Positions 23,536 through 31,584 of a stretch of DNA of 31,584 nucleotides are shown in pieces; within the stretch, counting starts at the first letter, position 1, and every line of letters starts with the position of its first letter. The translations under genes and the position numbers were made by a program. The notes below the pieces were generated by a model. It searched no databases and had not been told where the DNA came from. It was given only the letters and a program-made list of their open reading frames with translations. Source of the DNA: CAZNUM01 sp046861615 (GTDB lineage Bacteria; Fidelibacterota; Marinisomatia; Marinisomatales; TCS55); NCBI GenBank assembly GCA_046861615.1, contig JBHHUS010000018.1:1-31584 (forward strand). Direction: 5' to 3'.

Positions 23536-26145
23536 CTATTTCTTCGTCATGACCCACACTCCATCCCAATCTTTTCCCGGTGGGTTTTCAATAAAATACT
23601 GGCATCGCTGAATATAAACAGCGGAAGGATCGGTAGGTCTGAAAAGGAATTCGGCTTCCAGTTCTTTCGCCTTTTCAAATTCCTTTAAGGCAACTTTCCA
23701 ATTCTGTTGGTGATAATGATTCATTGCCTTATTAAAGGTCTCAATTAAATCAGCATTTTCAGTACTTAATTCTCCCTTCTCAGCCAGTAATTCGTACACT
23801 TTTTCCGGCTTTTTCTTCCCTTTAACCCGGACATAGTCAATAAATCGCCATTCGAATTGTTCATGGATTGCCTGATAGGTATTTTCCCCCACCAAAATAT
23901 AAACACCGTACTGTTTGGCCGCCGGTTCCAACCTGGCCGCCAGGTTCACAGTGTCACCCATCATGGTATAATTCATTCGCATGGAAGAACCCATGTTCCC
24001 TGTAACCAGTTCCCCCGAATTTAAACCTACCCGATGACGAATATTATAGACCAGATCCGGCCAGGATCCATCACTTTTCCATTTTTCCCTCAAGGTCACC
24101 AGGCGTTTTTCCATTTCCAATGCTGTCATACAGGCGTGGTATTCATGGTTTTCTACCGGCATTGGCGCCCCATAGAAAGCAACTATTGCATCGCCGATGT
24201 ATTTATCTAACGTTCCTTTATGCTCCAGTAGTACTGTTGTCATTTCAGTTAAATACTCGTTCATGAGACTTACCATCCGTTCCGGTTCCAATACTTCCGA
24301 AAATGAGGAGAAACTCTGAATATCGGAGAAAAAAGCAGTGTGGTAACCAAGCACGCCGCCCAATTTCGGCTCCTGTTTTTCCTCATACATCTGGTCAATA
24401 AGTTCCGGCGATATATAAGCTCCAAAGGTACTCTTTAAAAAACGTTTGTCTTTTTGTTCATTGATAAATTTGTAAATCACATTTCCCGTATAAGTAACTA
24501 CCAGACCAACGACAGGGGCCACAAAAGGTATGATAAAACTTTGGCCCACATCAGGGAGCGCAGTATCAAACCAGTTGGCATGGTTCGTCACAAAAGAACC
24601 GGGTAATATTTTAATAAAAATCACTCTCACGAACCAGAAGAGATCATCCACAAATAAACCACATACAATACCAAAATAAACGATACCCTCAAATATTATC
24701 AGAATCCCTGCCACCATCGGATTTAAATAAGTGAGGATGAAAAAGGCAATCAGACTTAATAATGCTATTAATAAAGTATGACTTATAGGATAATCATGAA
24801 TCAGACCGGTAAACCGACCGCCCAGCACTTTGATATAGTTATCATCAATAATGGTTTGAATGGCGTTGGCATGGGTTTCCAGCCCGGGAGTAATTTGCCG
24901 GATACCCATATAATTATAAAATGGCGTTTGTTTATAATCATGGTGGACCTCGACAGTAGTTCCAATCAGGACAATTTTATTATAGAAGGGTGATTTGGTC
25001 ACATCAAATTCCTGGCCAAGACCCATGACATCCATCATTTCCTGCCGCTCCACCGGATCTTCAATCGCCTGAATCCATTCAGGAATTTCACCAGGTAAAA
25101 ACTGACTCATCCAGTCGATATCCTCCGTTGGATCTCTTAAATTCACGTCTTCGGTGTCAATAATATAAGCAATCGAATATTTCTGGAAAGTCCCCCAAGC
25201 AGGTAAATTTTCTTTACTCCTGACTTTATATCCTGAAGCTGGTCCATAATAATTCACTAAAAACGTATTCCCGTACCCATACGTTTTAATGATTTTTTGT
25301 CCGTAGGAGCAGGTCAATTCATCCGGGTCAAAATATGGTTTCGCTGTATCCGAAATTCCCAGATAGGCTTTAACCGCTTTAACTCCCAGGGTTAAATAAT
25401 ACTTGTCAGGTTCATGGTTTAGCTGGTCGTAAATAGCATATTGCCGTGAAAAACCATCTTCATCCATCTGATCATTTATAATCCCTATCTCGGGATTAGC
25501 TTTCATTATTGGTTCCACGGGGTAGGAAATGTATTCCGGCGGTTGTAAATTTTCTTCAGTGACCTTTTTAACGTTTATTACGACTTTTGTTCCAAATGCC
25601 TGAGCCTCGGCTATGGCTTCTCCGAGCATTTTATCCCCGTGGCGGGGTACTAAATAGGGCATGGCCTTTTTTATTTCCTTAGCCAGGGTAGAATCCCCAT
25701 ATTGCGGTATTTGATTTAAAATGTAACCTTCATCCAATTTTTTAACAAAATTGCTCAGATATTCTGATTTGGTTTCCGGAGCGTCAAACTGAATATCAAA
25801 AACAATCACTTTCGCACCGGCCTTATATAAATTCCTCACTACCCGGGCCCAGATCGTCCCCCTCGGGTAAGGCCACTCTTCCGGCATTAGCCGCCAAGCT
25901 TCGTCATCAACTTCTACCAAAACAACATTGGTACCGCGTTTAAAATAAGAGGAATCCCGCGCGGTCCACCCGGTTAACGGACCTCGAACCCGGTAAAAAC
26001 GGTAATCGTATATTTTCATCTCTAATAAATCAAATACACCCAACCAATGGAAAAAGGATACTACCAAGATGGCGCTAATAGTAATAAACCACCCCATGAA
26101 TCGCTCTTTCAGGAATTTCTGGATACTTTGGGGTAATCCGGGCAC
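23536..26145 (-). CDS. CHASE2-domain class III adenylate cyclase with C-terminal TPR-like tail
   Basis: 869 residues from GTG 26145, two bases after the barrel-gene stop. One transmembrane helix at about 18-36 leads into a large periplasmic CHASE2 sensor (about 40-440; VVLVEVDDEAWRLMPEEWPYPR, KVIVFDIQF, NKIVLIGTT). Further helices follow at about 455-475, 478-498 and 530-555. The cyclase domain (about 600-790) has metal Asp608 (FFSDIQSF) and Asp652, Lys648 (DKYIGDAIVAFYGAP), Thr727 (NYTMMGDTVN), Asn734 and Arg738: a complete class III set with the Lys/Thr pair typical of ATP-using bacterial enzymes. So it should make cAMP in the cytoplasm in response to a periplasmic cue. The tail (800-850) looks like one or two TPRs. 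Confidence 0.95.
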   Translation of the reverse strand: MPGLPQSIQKFLKERFMGWFITISAILVVSFFHWLGVFDLLEMKIYDYRFYRVRGPLTGWTARDSSYFKRGTNVVLVEVDDEAWRLMPEEWPYPRGTIWARVVRNLYKAGAKVIVFDIQFDAPETKSEYLSNFVKKLDEGYILNQIPQYGDSTLAKEIKKAMPYLVPRHGDKMLGEAIAEAQAFGTKVVINVKKVTEENLQPPEYISYPVEPIMKANPEIGIINDQMDEDGFSRQYAIYDQLNHEPDKYYLTLGVKAVKAYLGISDTAKPYFDPDELTCSYGQKIIKTYGYGNTFLVNYYGPASGYKVRSKENLPAWGTFQKYSIAYIIDTEDVNLRDPTEDIDWMSQFLPGEIPEWIQAIEDPVERQEMMDVMGLGQEFDVTKSPFYNKIVLIGTTVEVHHDYKQTPFYNYMGIRQITPGLETHANAIQTIIDDNYIKVLGGRFTGLIHDYPISHTLLIALLSLIAFFILTYLNPMVAGILIIFEGIVYFGIVCGLFVDDLFWFVRVIFIKILPGSFVTNHANWFDTALPDVGQSFIIPFVAPVVGLVVTYTGNVIYKFINEQKDKRFLKSTFGAYISPELIDQMYEEKQEPKLGGVLGYHTAFFSDIQSFSSFSEVLEPERMVSLMNEYLTEMTTVLLEHKGTLDKYIGDAIVAFYGAPMPVENHEYHACMTALEMEKRLVTLREKWKSDGSWPDLVYNIRHRVGLNSGELVTGNMGSSMRMNYTMMGDTVNLAARLEPAAKQYGVYILVGENTYQAIHEQFEWRFIDYVRVKGKKKPEKVYELLAEKGELSTENADLIETFNKAMNHYHQQNWKVALKEFEKAKELEAEFLFRPTDPSAVYIQRCQYFIENPPGKDWDGVWVMTKK

Positions 26146-26147
26146 GA

Positions 26148-28931
26148 TTAGAAATTATATCTAAATGTTAGGAATATACTCGAAGTATTTATCTCAATCG
26201 CTTCTCCGCTTTCATCAATTTTCCCATCCTGATCATTGTCGATTTTATCGGAATTGTAAGACGGGATGGAATTAATTCTAAAATTTCCAAGGAGTGATGT
26301 AACCAGTCCCCATTTAAAGGCATATTCCATTCCTCCCTGAACCCCGTACACTTTTGAATCCACTGCACCTTGGCTAAGTAAAAAGGTTGTTGCCCCCAAT
26401 AATTTGATTTGTTGATTCAACAAGCGATACTGTCCCGACAGAGAACCGGAGGTCCAGGTATAAGGCTTCTTTTTAATTTCATTTTCAACTTTAAAGGGGA
26501 TGAATAATTGGGTACGGCTGAAATTCACAATCGTGCGTAAGGAATTTTCAAAACTTGACGAAAAATTCAAACCGAACGACTTTGTATCGGTCTTAGGGAA
26601 CAGGTAACCAGCACTGCGTTTCCCTGAAAGCTGATCGGTGTTATTAACAGTGCTGAAATTCAAAATCAGATTTTGTTTCTTTCCTCTAAGCTCGAATGGA
26701 ATCGTAACCATCATCAGATTTGTTGCAGCTTTAGAATCCTCTCGTAAATCCACCAGCTCGTTACCTAACGTATCTAAATCCGTTTTTTCGTTATTCTTAC
26801 CGATGCTCTGATAATTGAAAGTAAAAGAAGGTAGTCCGGGTCCTGGTAAAATTGTCGTATTAATGAAAAAGGTATTAGTACTTAATGGACTGACAGTGGT
26901 ACGTAAAATTTTATTATCCTGATGTTTAAAACCCCCATTTAAAATTAATCTTTGATCCATTAATAGCAGACGATCATTAATGGAAAATTCACGAATATTG
27001 GTCCTTAAGAACGGATTTCCCAGGGAAACATATCCCGGCCCTACCTGACGATATTCCAATGTAAAACGATTCAAGGCGTATTTACCCTGCAGCTTAATAT
27101 TAAAGGCCGAGGAAGGCATATTAATAATCGTTGAAAGGGGATTACTCTTAAAGGCAGTGACGTCTATTGGAACAAGCGGAGACATATTGGTATTAATAGT
27201 GAAAATATTCTCAAATTTTATTGGATCGATGATGATTTTGCTGGTATCAATTGCCTGTGTACCACTAACTTTAACGCCATCCTGATACTGAACACCAATC
27301 AGGCCATCTAGTGAATCATCCATAGCAGTATCCATAGCTGCCCGGGACATGGCACCATCCCAAATATTCCGATTGTATAGACTCAAATTCCAGTTAAAAT
27401 CAAGCGATAATCTTTTCTGATCGAAGGTCGTTCCAAGGTTAAAACCCAGTACCAGATTGTCCACTGGATCACCACCCCGCCAGTTAGAACTTTTAAATTG
27501 TAGGGAATCTCCTCCACTTAGTATTGTGGATTTGAATTCATCAAAAGTATAGCGGCCCGGCTCTATCCCTGTTAAAGAAGAATCCACCGTGAATACGGCA
27601 TTCGGGATATTGGCATTAATCGAACTTTTATCATCCCGAACCTGTTGAATATGGATTCCAGCCAGTAATTTGGATTTAATATTAATCGAAAAACGGGCCG
27701 ATAGAATATTCTGCTGAAAGGTATAGCCGCGCCGATCGATTACATAAGTTTTCCTGCCGGTAGTATCGGTCGCGGTTTCTTCGGCGAAGATGGCATAGGC
27801 TCCACCCAGTCTACCTGAATGTTGAACCGCTCGGTTCAATTCACCTTTCACAAATTGGAACCGTACCCAGTTCAGATCAGCATCCACTCCAATTCCCCGA
27901 ATGCGGATCCCGTCAATCGTAAAAGGCGAAAAATGCGGATAAAAATCACCAAAATTGATTGTCAGGAAGCGGCCAAAATTTATCTTCGCCCCTAAACGTG
28001 ATTGCGGTTGACGATATTCTGTTTCCCTAGAAGTTAATTTAAAATCAGTCTGCACCTGTGCCCACTTAACGTCGGCTTCCAGATTACCGGTCAATTCACT
28101 GATGTTTAAGGTAATACCACTTACTTTTTCCAGAGAAAACCGGGACCTTACCTGGCCGCCCACGTCAAATACATCAGCTAACCGGGGTCCTCCCCTTCCC
28201 ACTTTGAAGGTTAATTTGTTTGGTTGGATAATTGCACCGGTTGTATCAGTCATCTGAATTTCAATCGAATGCAATCCATCGGTCATTTTCGATGGAGTGT
28301 AACTTAAAATACCGTCGGCAATCATCGCCTGGTTAGTTTTATCATTTCCGTCTACCAGTAACCGTACGGATCTCAGGTCAACTTCTGGGGCATTAAAAAA
28401 TGAAGCTGCAATTAATACCTCATCAGGCGGTAGGATCTCGGTTGGATCCGGTGACAGAATTAAAATATTTGAACCGGAGCCAACAGTTGACATTCCCGTT
28501 ATATTTTCATCCCTATCCCCTGTTTCAATTACAAGAAAGTATGGCTCATCAAAAGGATCATTTATTGGAAAGGTTGCTACACTACTATTTGAATATTGGA
28601 ACGAAATAATGTATTCAATCCCAGCGGTCGTGACCTGATCTCCCGGAATTGTAGCTTCCCAGTAAAACCCTGTTTTCTTGAAATTTTCTTCTAAAAAAGA
28701 ACCGTTACCTGGTAAGCGGTAATACAGTTTAGCATTCTGAATCGAATCATCGGAGATAGAGGCAGCTTTAATAACGATGGTTTCCCCGGCGCGTGCGGTA
28801 ATTGGTGGTTCATGAGCCAGTCTTAGATCCTGAGCAAAACCGGGGGAAACAAACAGAGTAAATAATAAAAAAAGGATACCGGAGTATAGGGAAGACACTT
28901 TCCGATTTAATTGAACGACGGAGTAAGACAA
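26148..28931 (-). CDS. Large outer-membrane beta-barrel protein with two periplasmic Ig-like domains
   Basis: About 927 residues from TTG 28931, 13 bases after the fecR-like stop. The frame is open further (to 29129), but that part overlaps the FecR gene and has no secretion signal at its start, while the TTG gives a clean Sec signal (basic NRK, core FLLFTLFV, cleavage near GFAQ, residue 33). Residues 36-140 and 155-246 look like Ig-like beta domains (GIEYIISFQY, TDGLHSIEIQMTDTTG). From about 255 to the end there are many alternating amphipathic strands, ending in FLTFRYNF, the terminal-Phe strand that BamA recognises. An acidic DNDQDGKID loop (898-906) may bind Ca2+. No known family was recognised; transport or receptor roles are both possible. 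Confidence 0.85.
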   Translation of the reverse strand: MSYSVVQLNRKVSSLYSGILFLLFTLFVSPGFAQDLRLAHEPPITARAGETIVIKAASISDDSIQNAKLYYRLPGNGSFLEENFKKTGFYWEATIPGDQVTTAGIEYIISFQYSNSSVATFPINDPFDEPYFLVIETGDRDENITGMSTVGSGSNILILSPDPTEILPPDEVLIAASFFNAPEVDLRSVRLLVDGNDKTNQAMIADGILSYTPSKMTDGLHSIEIQMTDTTGAIIQPNKLTFKVGRGGPRLADVFDVGGQVRSRFSLEKVSGITLNISELTGNLEADVKWAQVQTDFKLTSRETEYRQPQSRLGAKINFGRFLTINFGDFYPHFSPFTIDGIRIRGIGVDADLNWVRFQFVKGELNRAVQHSGRLGGAYAIFAEETATDTTGRKTYVIDRRGYTFQQNILSARFSINIKSKLLAGIHIQQVRDDKSSINANIPNAVFTVDSSLTGIEPGRYTFDEFKSTILSGGDSLQFKSSNWRGGDPVDNLVLGFNLGTTFDQKRLSLDFNWNLSLYNRNIWDGAMSRAAMDTAMDDSLDGLIGVQYQDGVKVSGTQAIDTSKIIIDPIKFENIFTINTNMSPLVPIDVTAFKSNPLSTIINMPSSAFNIKLQGKYALNRFTLEYRQVGPGYVSLGNPFLRTNIREFSINDRLLLMDQRLILNGGFKHQDNKILRTTVSPLSTNTFFINTTILPGPGLPSFTFNYQSIGKNNEKTDLDTLGNELVDLREDSKAATNLMMVTIPFELRGKKQNLILNFSTVNNTDQLSGKRSAGYLFPKTDTKSFGLNFSSSFENSLRTIVNFSRTQLFIPFKVENEIKKKPYTWTSGSLSGQYRLLNQQIKLLGATTFLLSQGAVDSKVYGVQGGMEYAFKWGLVTSLLGNFRINSIPSYNSDKIDNDQDGKIDESGEAIEINTSSIFLTFRYNF

Positions 28932-28944
28932 GTAATTGTCAGTT

Positions 28945-29628
28945 CTATTTATAATCAATAATGAGTGTTTTGGTTTTACCATCGGGACCCTTAAACTCGA
29001 TTTCAAGTCTGGATGGTTGCTCTGATTCTTCACCCATCGGGTCGGTTGGAATCGTCGTCGGGTCCGTAGTAAATGTCTGAATCGATCCGTCCAGTGATGA
29101 TAGACCTGTAAAACCTCCTGAAACATCAATACTGTCTCCTGAAATCAAGTTCATAAATGAAATAAGTCCGTCAATACCAATTAATTGGTCGCCGGTTTGA
29201 TCATTTGACAACAGCCAGAAATCGGTACCTTTAACCGAAGCCACCGAAACCGGAGTTTGAACGACAAAGTCTCCCCTTCTCTGTTTGGTTATCTGAGCCC
29301 GGAGTGTGCCACCATCTAAACGAATTTTTTTAGAAATACTACCTTGTGACCGTTGGCCGTTTATGACAACTTCAGTTTTTCCCTTAATTTTCAACATGGA
29401 TTTGTCATCGATAAAAATGATGGCGGTGAATCCATTCTTTCCCGTCCGAACCCGGTCTCCACCCTGTAAAATATTACCGGAGGAGAGTTTTTTGAAACCA
29501 TCATTCCCCCGTTCATATTCCACTTCACCCTGCACTTTAGTGGCCACGGCAATCCGGTCGGTAGTTTTCGACTCTAAAAATGAAAATAGAACAACAAGGA
29601 GAATAACTATTCTAAAGCTGTGTTTCAT
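28945..29628 (-). CDS. Secreted FecR-domain protein
   Basis: 227 residues from ATG 29628. A signal peptide (HSFRIVILLVVLFSFLES) is followed by a FecR domain at about 25-140 with KVQGEVEYERG, LQGGDRVRTGKNGFTAIIF and the hallmark TPVSVASVKGTDFWL (125-139), then a Thr/Pro/Asp-rich tail. Unlike the classical FecR it has no N-terminal anti-sigma segment and no transmembrane helix, so it should act wholly in the periplasm. In this operon it lies before the barrel and the CHASE2 cyclase, and FecR-CHASE2 neighbours are known from other bacteria as I recall. AGGAG at 29638-29634 favours the second of two adjacent ATGs. A peptidoglycan- or protein-binding role is inferred. Confidence 0.9.
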   Translation of the reverse strand: MKHSFRIVILLVVLFSFLESKTTDRIAVATKVQGEVEYERGNDGFKKLSSGNILQGGDRVRTGKNGFTAIIFIDDKSMLKIKGKTEVVINGQRSQGSISKKIRLDGGTLRAQITKQRRGDFVVQTPVSVASVKGTDFWLLSNDQTGDQLIGIDGLISFMNLISGDSIDVSGGFTGLSSLDGSIQTFTTDPTTIPTDPMGEESEQPSRLEIEFKGPDGKTKTLIIDYK

Positions 29629-29630
29629 CA

Positions 29631-30839
29631 TTACTCCTGAACCCGTACTCCCCGGAGTTCCCGATCCCGGTTCATTAATTGCTCCAGAATGTTACGGGCG
29701 CTGGCTTCATCAACGCTGTTCCCATCAATGTTAAAATTACCCGAGGGTGTAAATCCATCCAATGGACTGTTAGTTCCAAAGAGGGTATTAAATTGATCCT
29801 GATCAAGCAGTTGTTGCAGAGACTGAATTAAAGGATCCGAAATAGCCGTCGATGTTGTTGTGGTCTGCCCTGGATTCACAATTTTAAACGCGTAAATGGG
29901 GGAAACAATGTCCTCTAATCCGGCAGTTGTAGGAATTGTATTTTTTACCTGCCAGACATAAACTTTCCCATATTCCAGTGGTTTAGCATTCGAAAGCGGA
30001 TATTGATAAGTAGTGATATTGTCAATTAGAGCCCACTCTTGTAGTAAATCTACTGGTAGCATTGTTTCATCTTTAAAAGATTCATCAGGAACAGAATGCT
30101 CACCCGGTTTGAATTCCGCCACCCGGATGTAGGTCTTACAGTTAGTACAGGTGGAACTGTACCAGTTAAAAATGGGATAAGTAGTATAAACAACATTAAA
30201 GGATGTATCGGCTAATTCTCCTCCCGGCGATTCAAGATTAATTCCAATAGGTGTCTGAACCACAATTGTTTTTAATTCGTGGCCCGTCAAGGCCAAATCC
30301 GGCCCGGAGTATAATTCAAGTTCAAATGTATATTCACCGTCAGCTAATTTTCCGGTAGTCATAATTGAACTCAACATTGATTCAAATTCAGATGCATTGA
30401 TGACTTCATTAGTAGTGATTTCAATAGGAACGACGTTGGGAGGTGAACCTTCATCATAGAAAACCGAAGTAGCGCTGGAGAAATTACGATTATCCAAAAT
30501 CAAATCAGCTTTCAGGGTGAATTCTGAAGTTTCCAGTTCCAGAATGGTTGTTTTTGCATTCATACCAAGGGTGGGAGAAACCATGGAGGCTCTGAAAAGG
30601 ATTTTACACTGAATTGGATACTGATCCGCGTAGATCCTGAAACGAAAGAAGGGCACATCCGAAGAGCCTGTCTGGATATCAATGCTGCTAATATAATAAG
30701 TAGTATACTCAAAAAATTGACCTTCCAACTGAGCCTGGGCAAAGCCCGACTCCATTAGCAGACCAGTGGTGAGGCAAAGTAAAGTGATGTGTTTTTTCAG
30801 ATTCAAAATTAATCTAATCAACCGTTTGAATTGATTCAA
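29631..30839 (-). CDS. Secreted protein of unknown function with Ig-like domain
   Basis: 402 residues from TTG 30839; further TTGs at 30821 and downstream are alternatives. A basic N-terminus (FKRLIRLILNLKK) and hydrophobic core lead to a Sec cleavage near GFAQAQ (about 35). Residues 40-200 form a first beta-rich domain; 200-320 resemble an Ig/fibronectin-type repeat with the PIFNWYSS strand (Trp226), a CxxC pair (C231, C234) and VYVWQV (Trp296). The C-terminus is a Thr/Ser linker and a Gln/Asp/Asn-rich helix. I do not recognise a family. It is the first gene of the operon with the FecR protein, barrel and cyclase, sharing one base with the FecR start (TAATG), so a periplasmic or surface partner is likely. 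Confidence 0.8.
   Translation of the reverse strand: MNQFKRLIRLILNLKKHITLLCLTTGLLMESGFAQAQLEGQFFEYTTYYISSIDIQTGSSDVPFFRFRIYADQYPIQCKILFRASMVSPTLGMNAKTTILELETSEFTLKADLILDNRNFSSATSVFYDEGSPPNVVPIEITTNEVINASEFESMLSSIMTTGKLADGEYTFELELYSGPDLALTGHELKTIVVQTPIGINLESPGGELADTSFNVVYTTYPIFNWYSSTCTNCKTYIRVAEFKPGEHSVPDESFKDETMLPVDLLQEWALIDNITTYQYPLSNAKPLEYGKVYVWQVKNTIPTTAGLEDIVSPIYAFKIVNPGQTTTTSTAISDPLIQSLQQLLDQDQFNTLFGTNSPLDGFTPSGNFNIDGNSVDEASARNILEQLMNRDRELRGVRVQE
29634..29638 (-). promoter_or_regulatory. Ribosome-binding site for the FecR gene
   Basis: AGGAG lies five bases before the second ATG (29628) and only two before the first (29631), which decides the start in favour of the second. It lies in the last codons of the preceding gene. 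Confidence 0.7.
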
Positions 30840-30883
30840 TTTAGCGGCAGGGAAAAAGATTCACCAAGTGAAATTGCAACCAG

Positions 30884-30899
30884 TGTGATTTTTATCACA
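30884..30899. promoter_or_regulatory. CRP/FNR-type palindrome upstream of the envelope/adenylate-cyclase operon
   Basis: TGTGATTTTTATCACA is a perfect TGTGA-N6-TCACA match to the classical cAMP receptor protein site, centred about 52 bases before the TTG of the first operon gene and just after the rRNA terminator. The operon encodes an adenylate cyclase, so feedback by cAMP is conceivable. It can also fold as a 6-bp hairpin. No clear -10/-35 was fixed. Confidence 0.55.
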
Positions 30900-30914
30900 T
30901 TGTCGAGGAATAAT

Positions 30915-30944
30915 AAAAAAATCCCCCCGGGATCGGGGGGATTT
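30915..30944 (-). terminator. Intrinsic terminator of the rRNA operon
   Basis: On the minus strand AAATCCCCCC pairs with GGGGGGATTT (10 bp, 11 with the next G-C), tight loop, followed by TTTTT. It begins about seven bases after the 5S rRNA and separates the rRNA operon from the downstream protein operon. Confidence 0.93.
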
Positions 30945-30950
30945 AATGGT

Positions 30951-31069
<119 letters not shown>

Positions 31070-31113
31070 AAATATTTGGGAATTGACGGAAATTCAATTA
31101 ATAAAGAAAGATT

Positions 31114-31584
<471 letters not shown>

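Noticed and set aside
28932..29129. N-terminal extension of the barrel protein up to 29129
   Set aside because: It overlaps the FecR gene in another frame, is rich in Arg/Trp/His unlike the rest, and lacks a secretion signal at its start; the TTG at 28931 gives a clean signal peptide.
29306..29734. Plus-strand ORF of 142 codons over the FecR gene
   Set aside because: Antisense shadow of two well-supported exported proteins; Pro/Arg/Thr-rich composition and no family resemblance.
30860..30872. TTCAC-CAA-GTGAA palindrome next to the CRP-like site
   Set aside because: Half-sites point the wrong way for a CRP/FNR site and it is short; noted only as a possible second operator.

Overview
The window comes from a bacterial chromosome with an outer membrane. 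Every confident gene reads on the minus strand, so transcription runs from the right edge (rRNA) to the left edge (glycosyltransferases). A PorX-type response regulator/PglZ protein beside tsaE, a TPR lipoprotein followed by a DUF4292-like lipoprotein, a FecR protein with a CHASE2 adenylate cyclase, and large beta-barrel proteins all point to the Fibrobacterota-Chlorobiota-Bacteroidota (FCB) superphylum or a near relative. A Neomarinimicrobiota-like lineage is my best guess. That is inference from gene families and synteny; the partial 23S and the 5S could settle it.

Layout from right to left. (1) 31584-30915: 3' part of a 23S rRNA gene, the 5S rRNA and a strong intrinsic terminator. (2) 30839-23536: an envelope/signalling operon with a secreted Ig-like protein, a secreted FecR protein, a roughly 927-residue outer-membrane barrel with periplasmic Ig-like domains, and a CHASE2 adenylate cyclase. 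A perfect CRP-type palindrome lies just upstream. (3) 23414-20774: porX-like gene, tsaE and tsaB. (4) 20604-12126: housekeeping and cell-wall genes accD, surE, guaA, glmS, an LpoA-like TPR/periplasmic-binding lipoprotein-activator-like protein, pgeF (yfiH) and uppP. (5) 12124-8552: a Na+/solute symporter, holA, an ECF sigma factor and its anti-sigma factor. (6) 8478-4489: a GAF-GAF-GGDEF diguanylate cyclase, a TPR lipoprotein and a DUF4292-like lipoprotein. (7) 4485-1: five glycosyltransferases (DPM-like GT2, GT9, GT4, two GT2), the last cut by the window edge, forming the start of a surface-polysaccharide locus.

Genes are very tightly packed, with many 1-, 4- or 8-base overlaps and frequent GTG/TTG starts. 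No stretch longer than about 170 bases lacks a minus-strand gene or RNA. The only gap of note, 20605-20773, is filled exactly by a 56-codon plus-strand ORF. I saw no insertion sequence, CRISPR array, tRNA or phage gene.

The most interesting part is region 2 plus porX. An outer-membrane barrel, two periplasmic partners, a cAMP-producing periplasm-sensing enzyme, a possible cAMP-receptor operator at the operon start, and an adjacent response regulator with an intact phosphatase/phosphodiesterase-type active site could together form an outer-membrane-to-cytoplasm second-messenger circuit.
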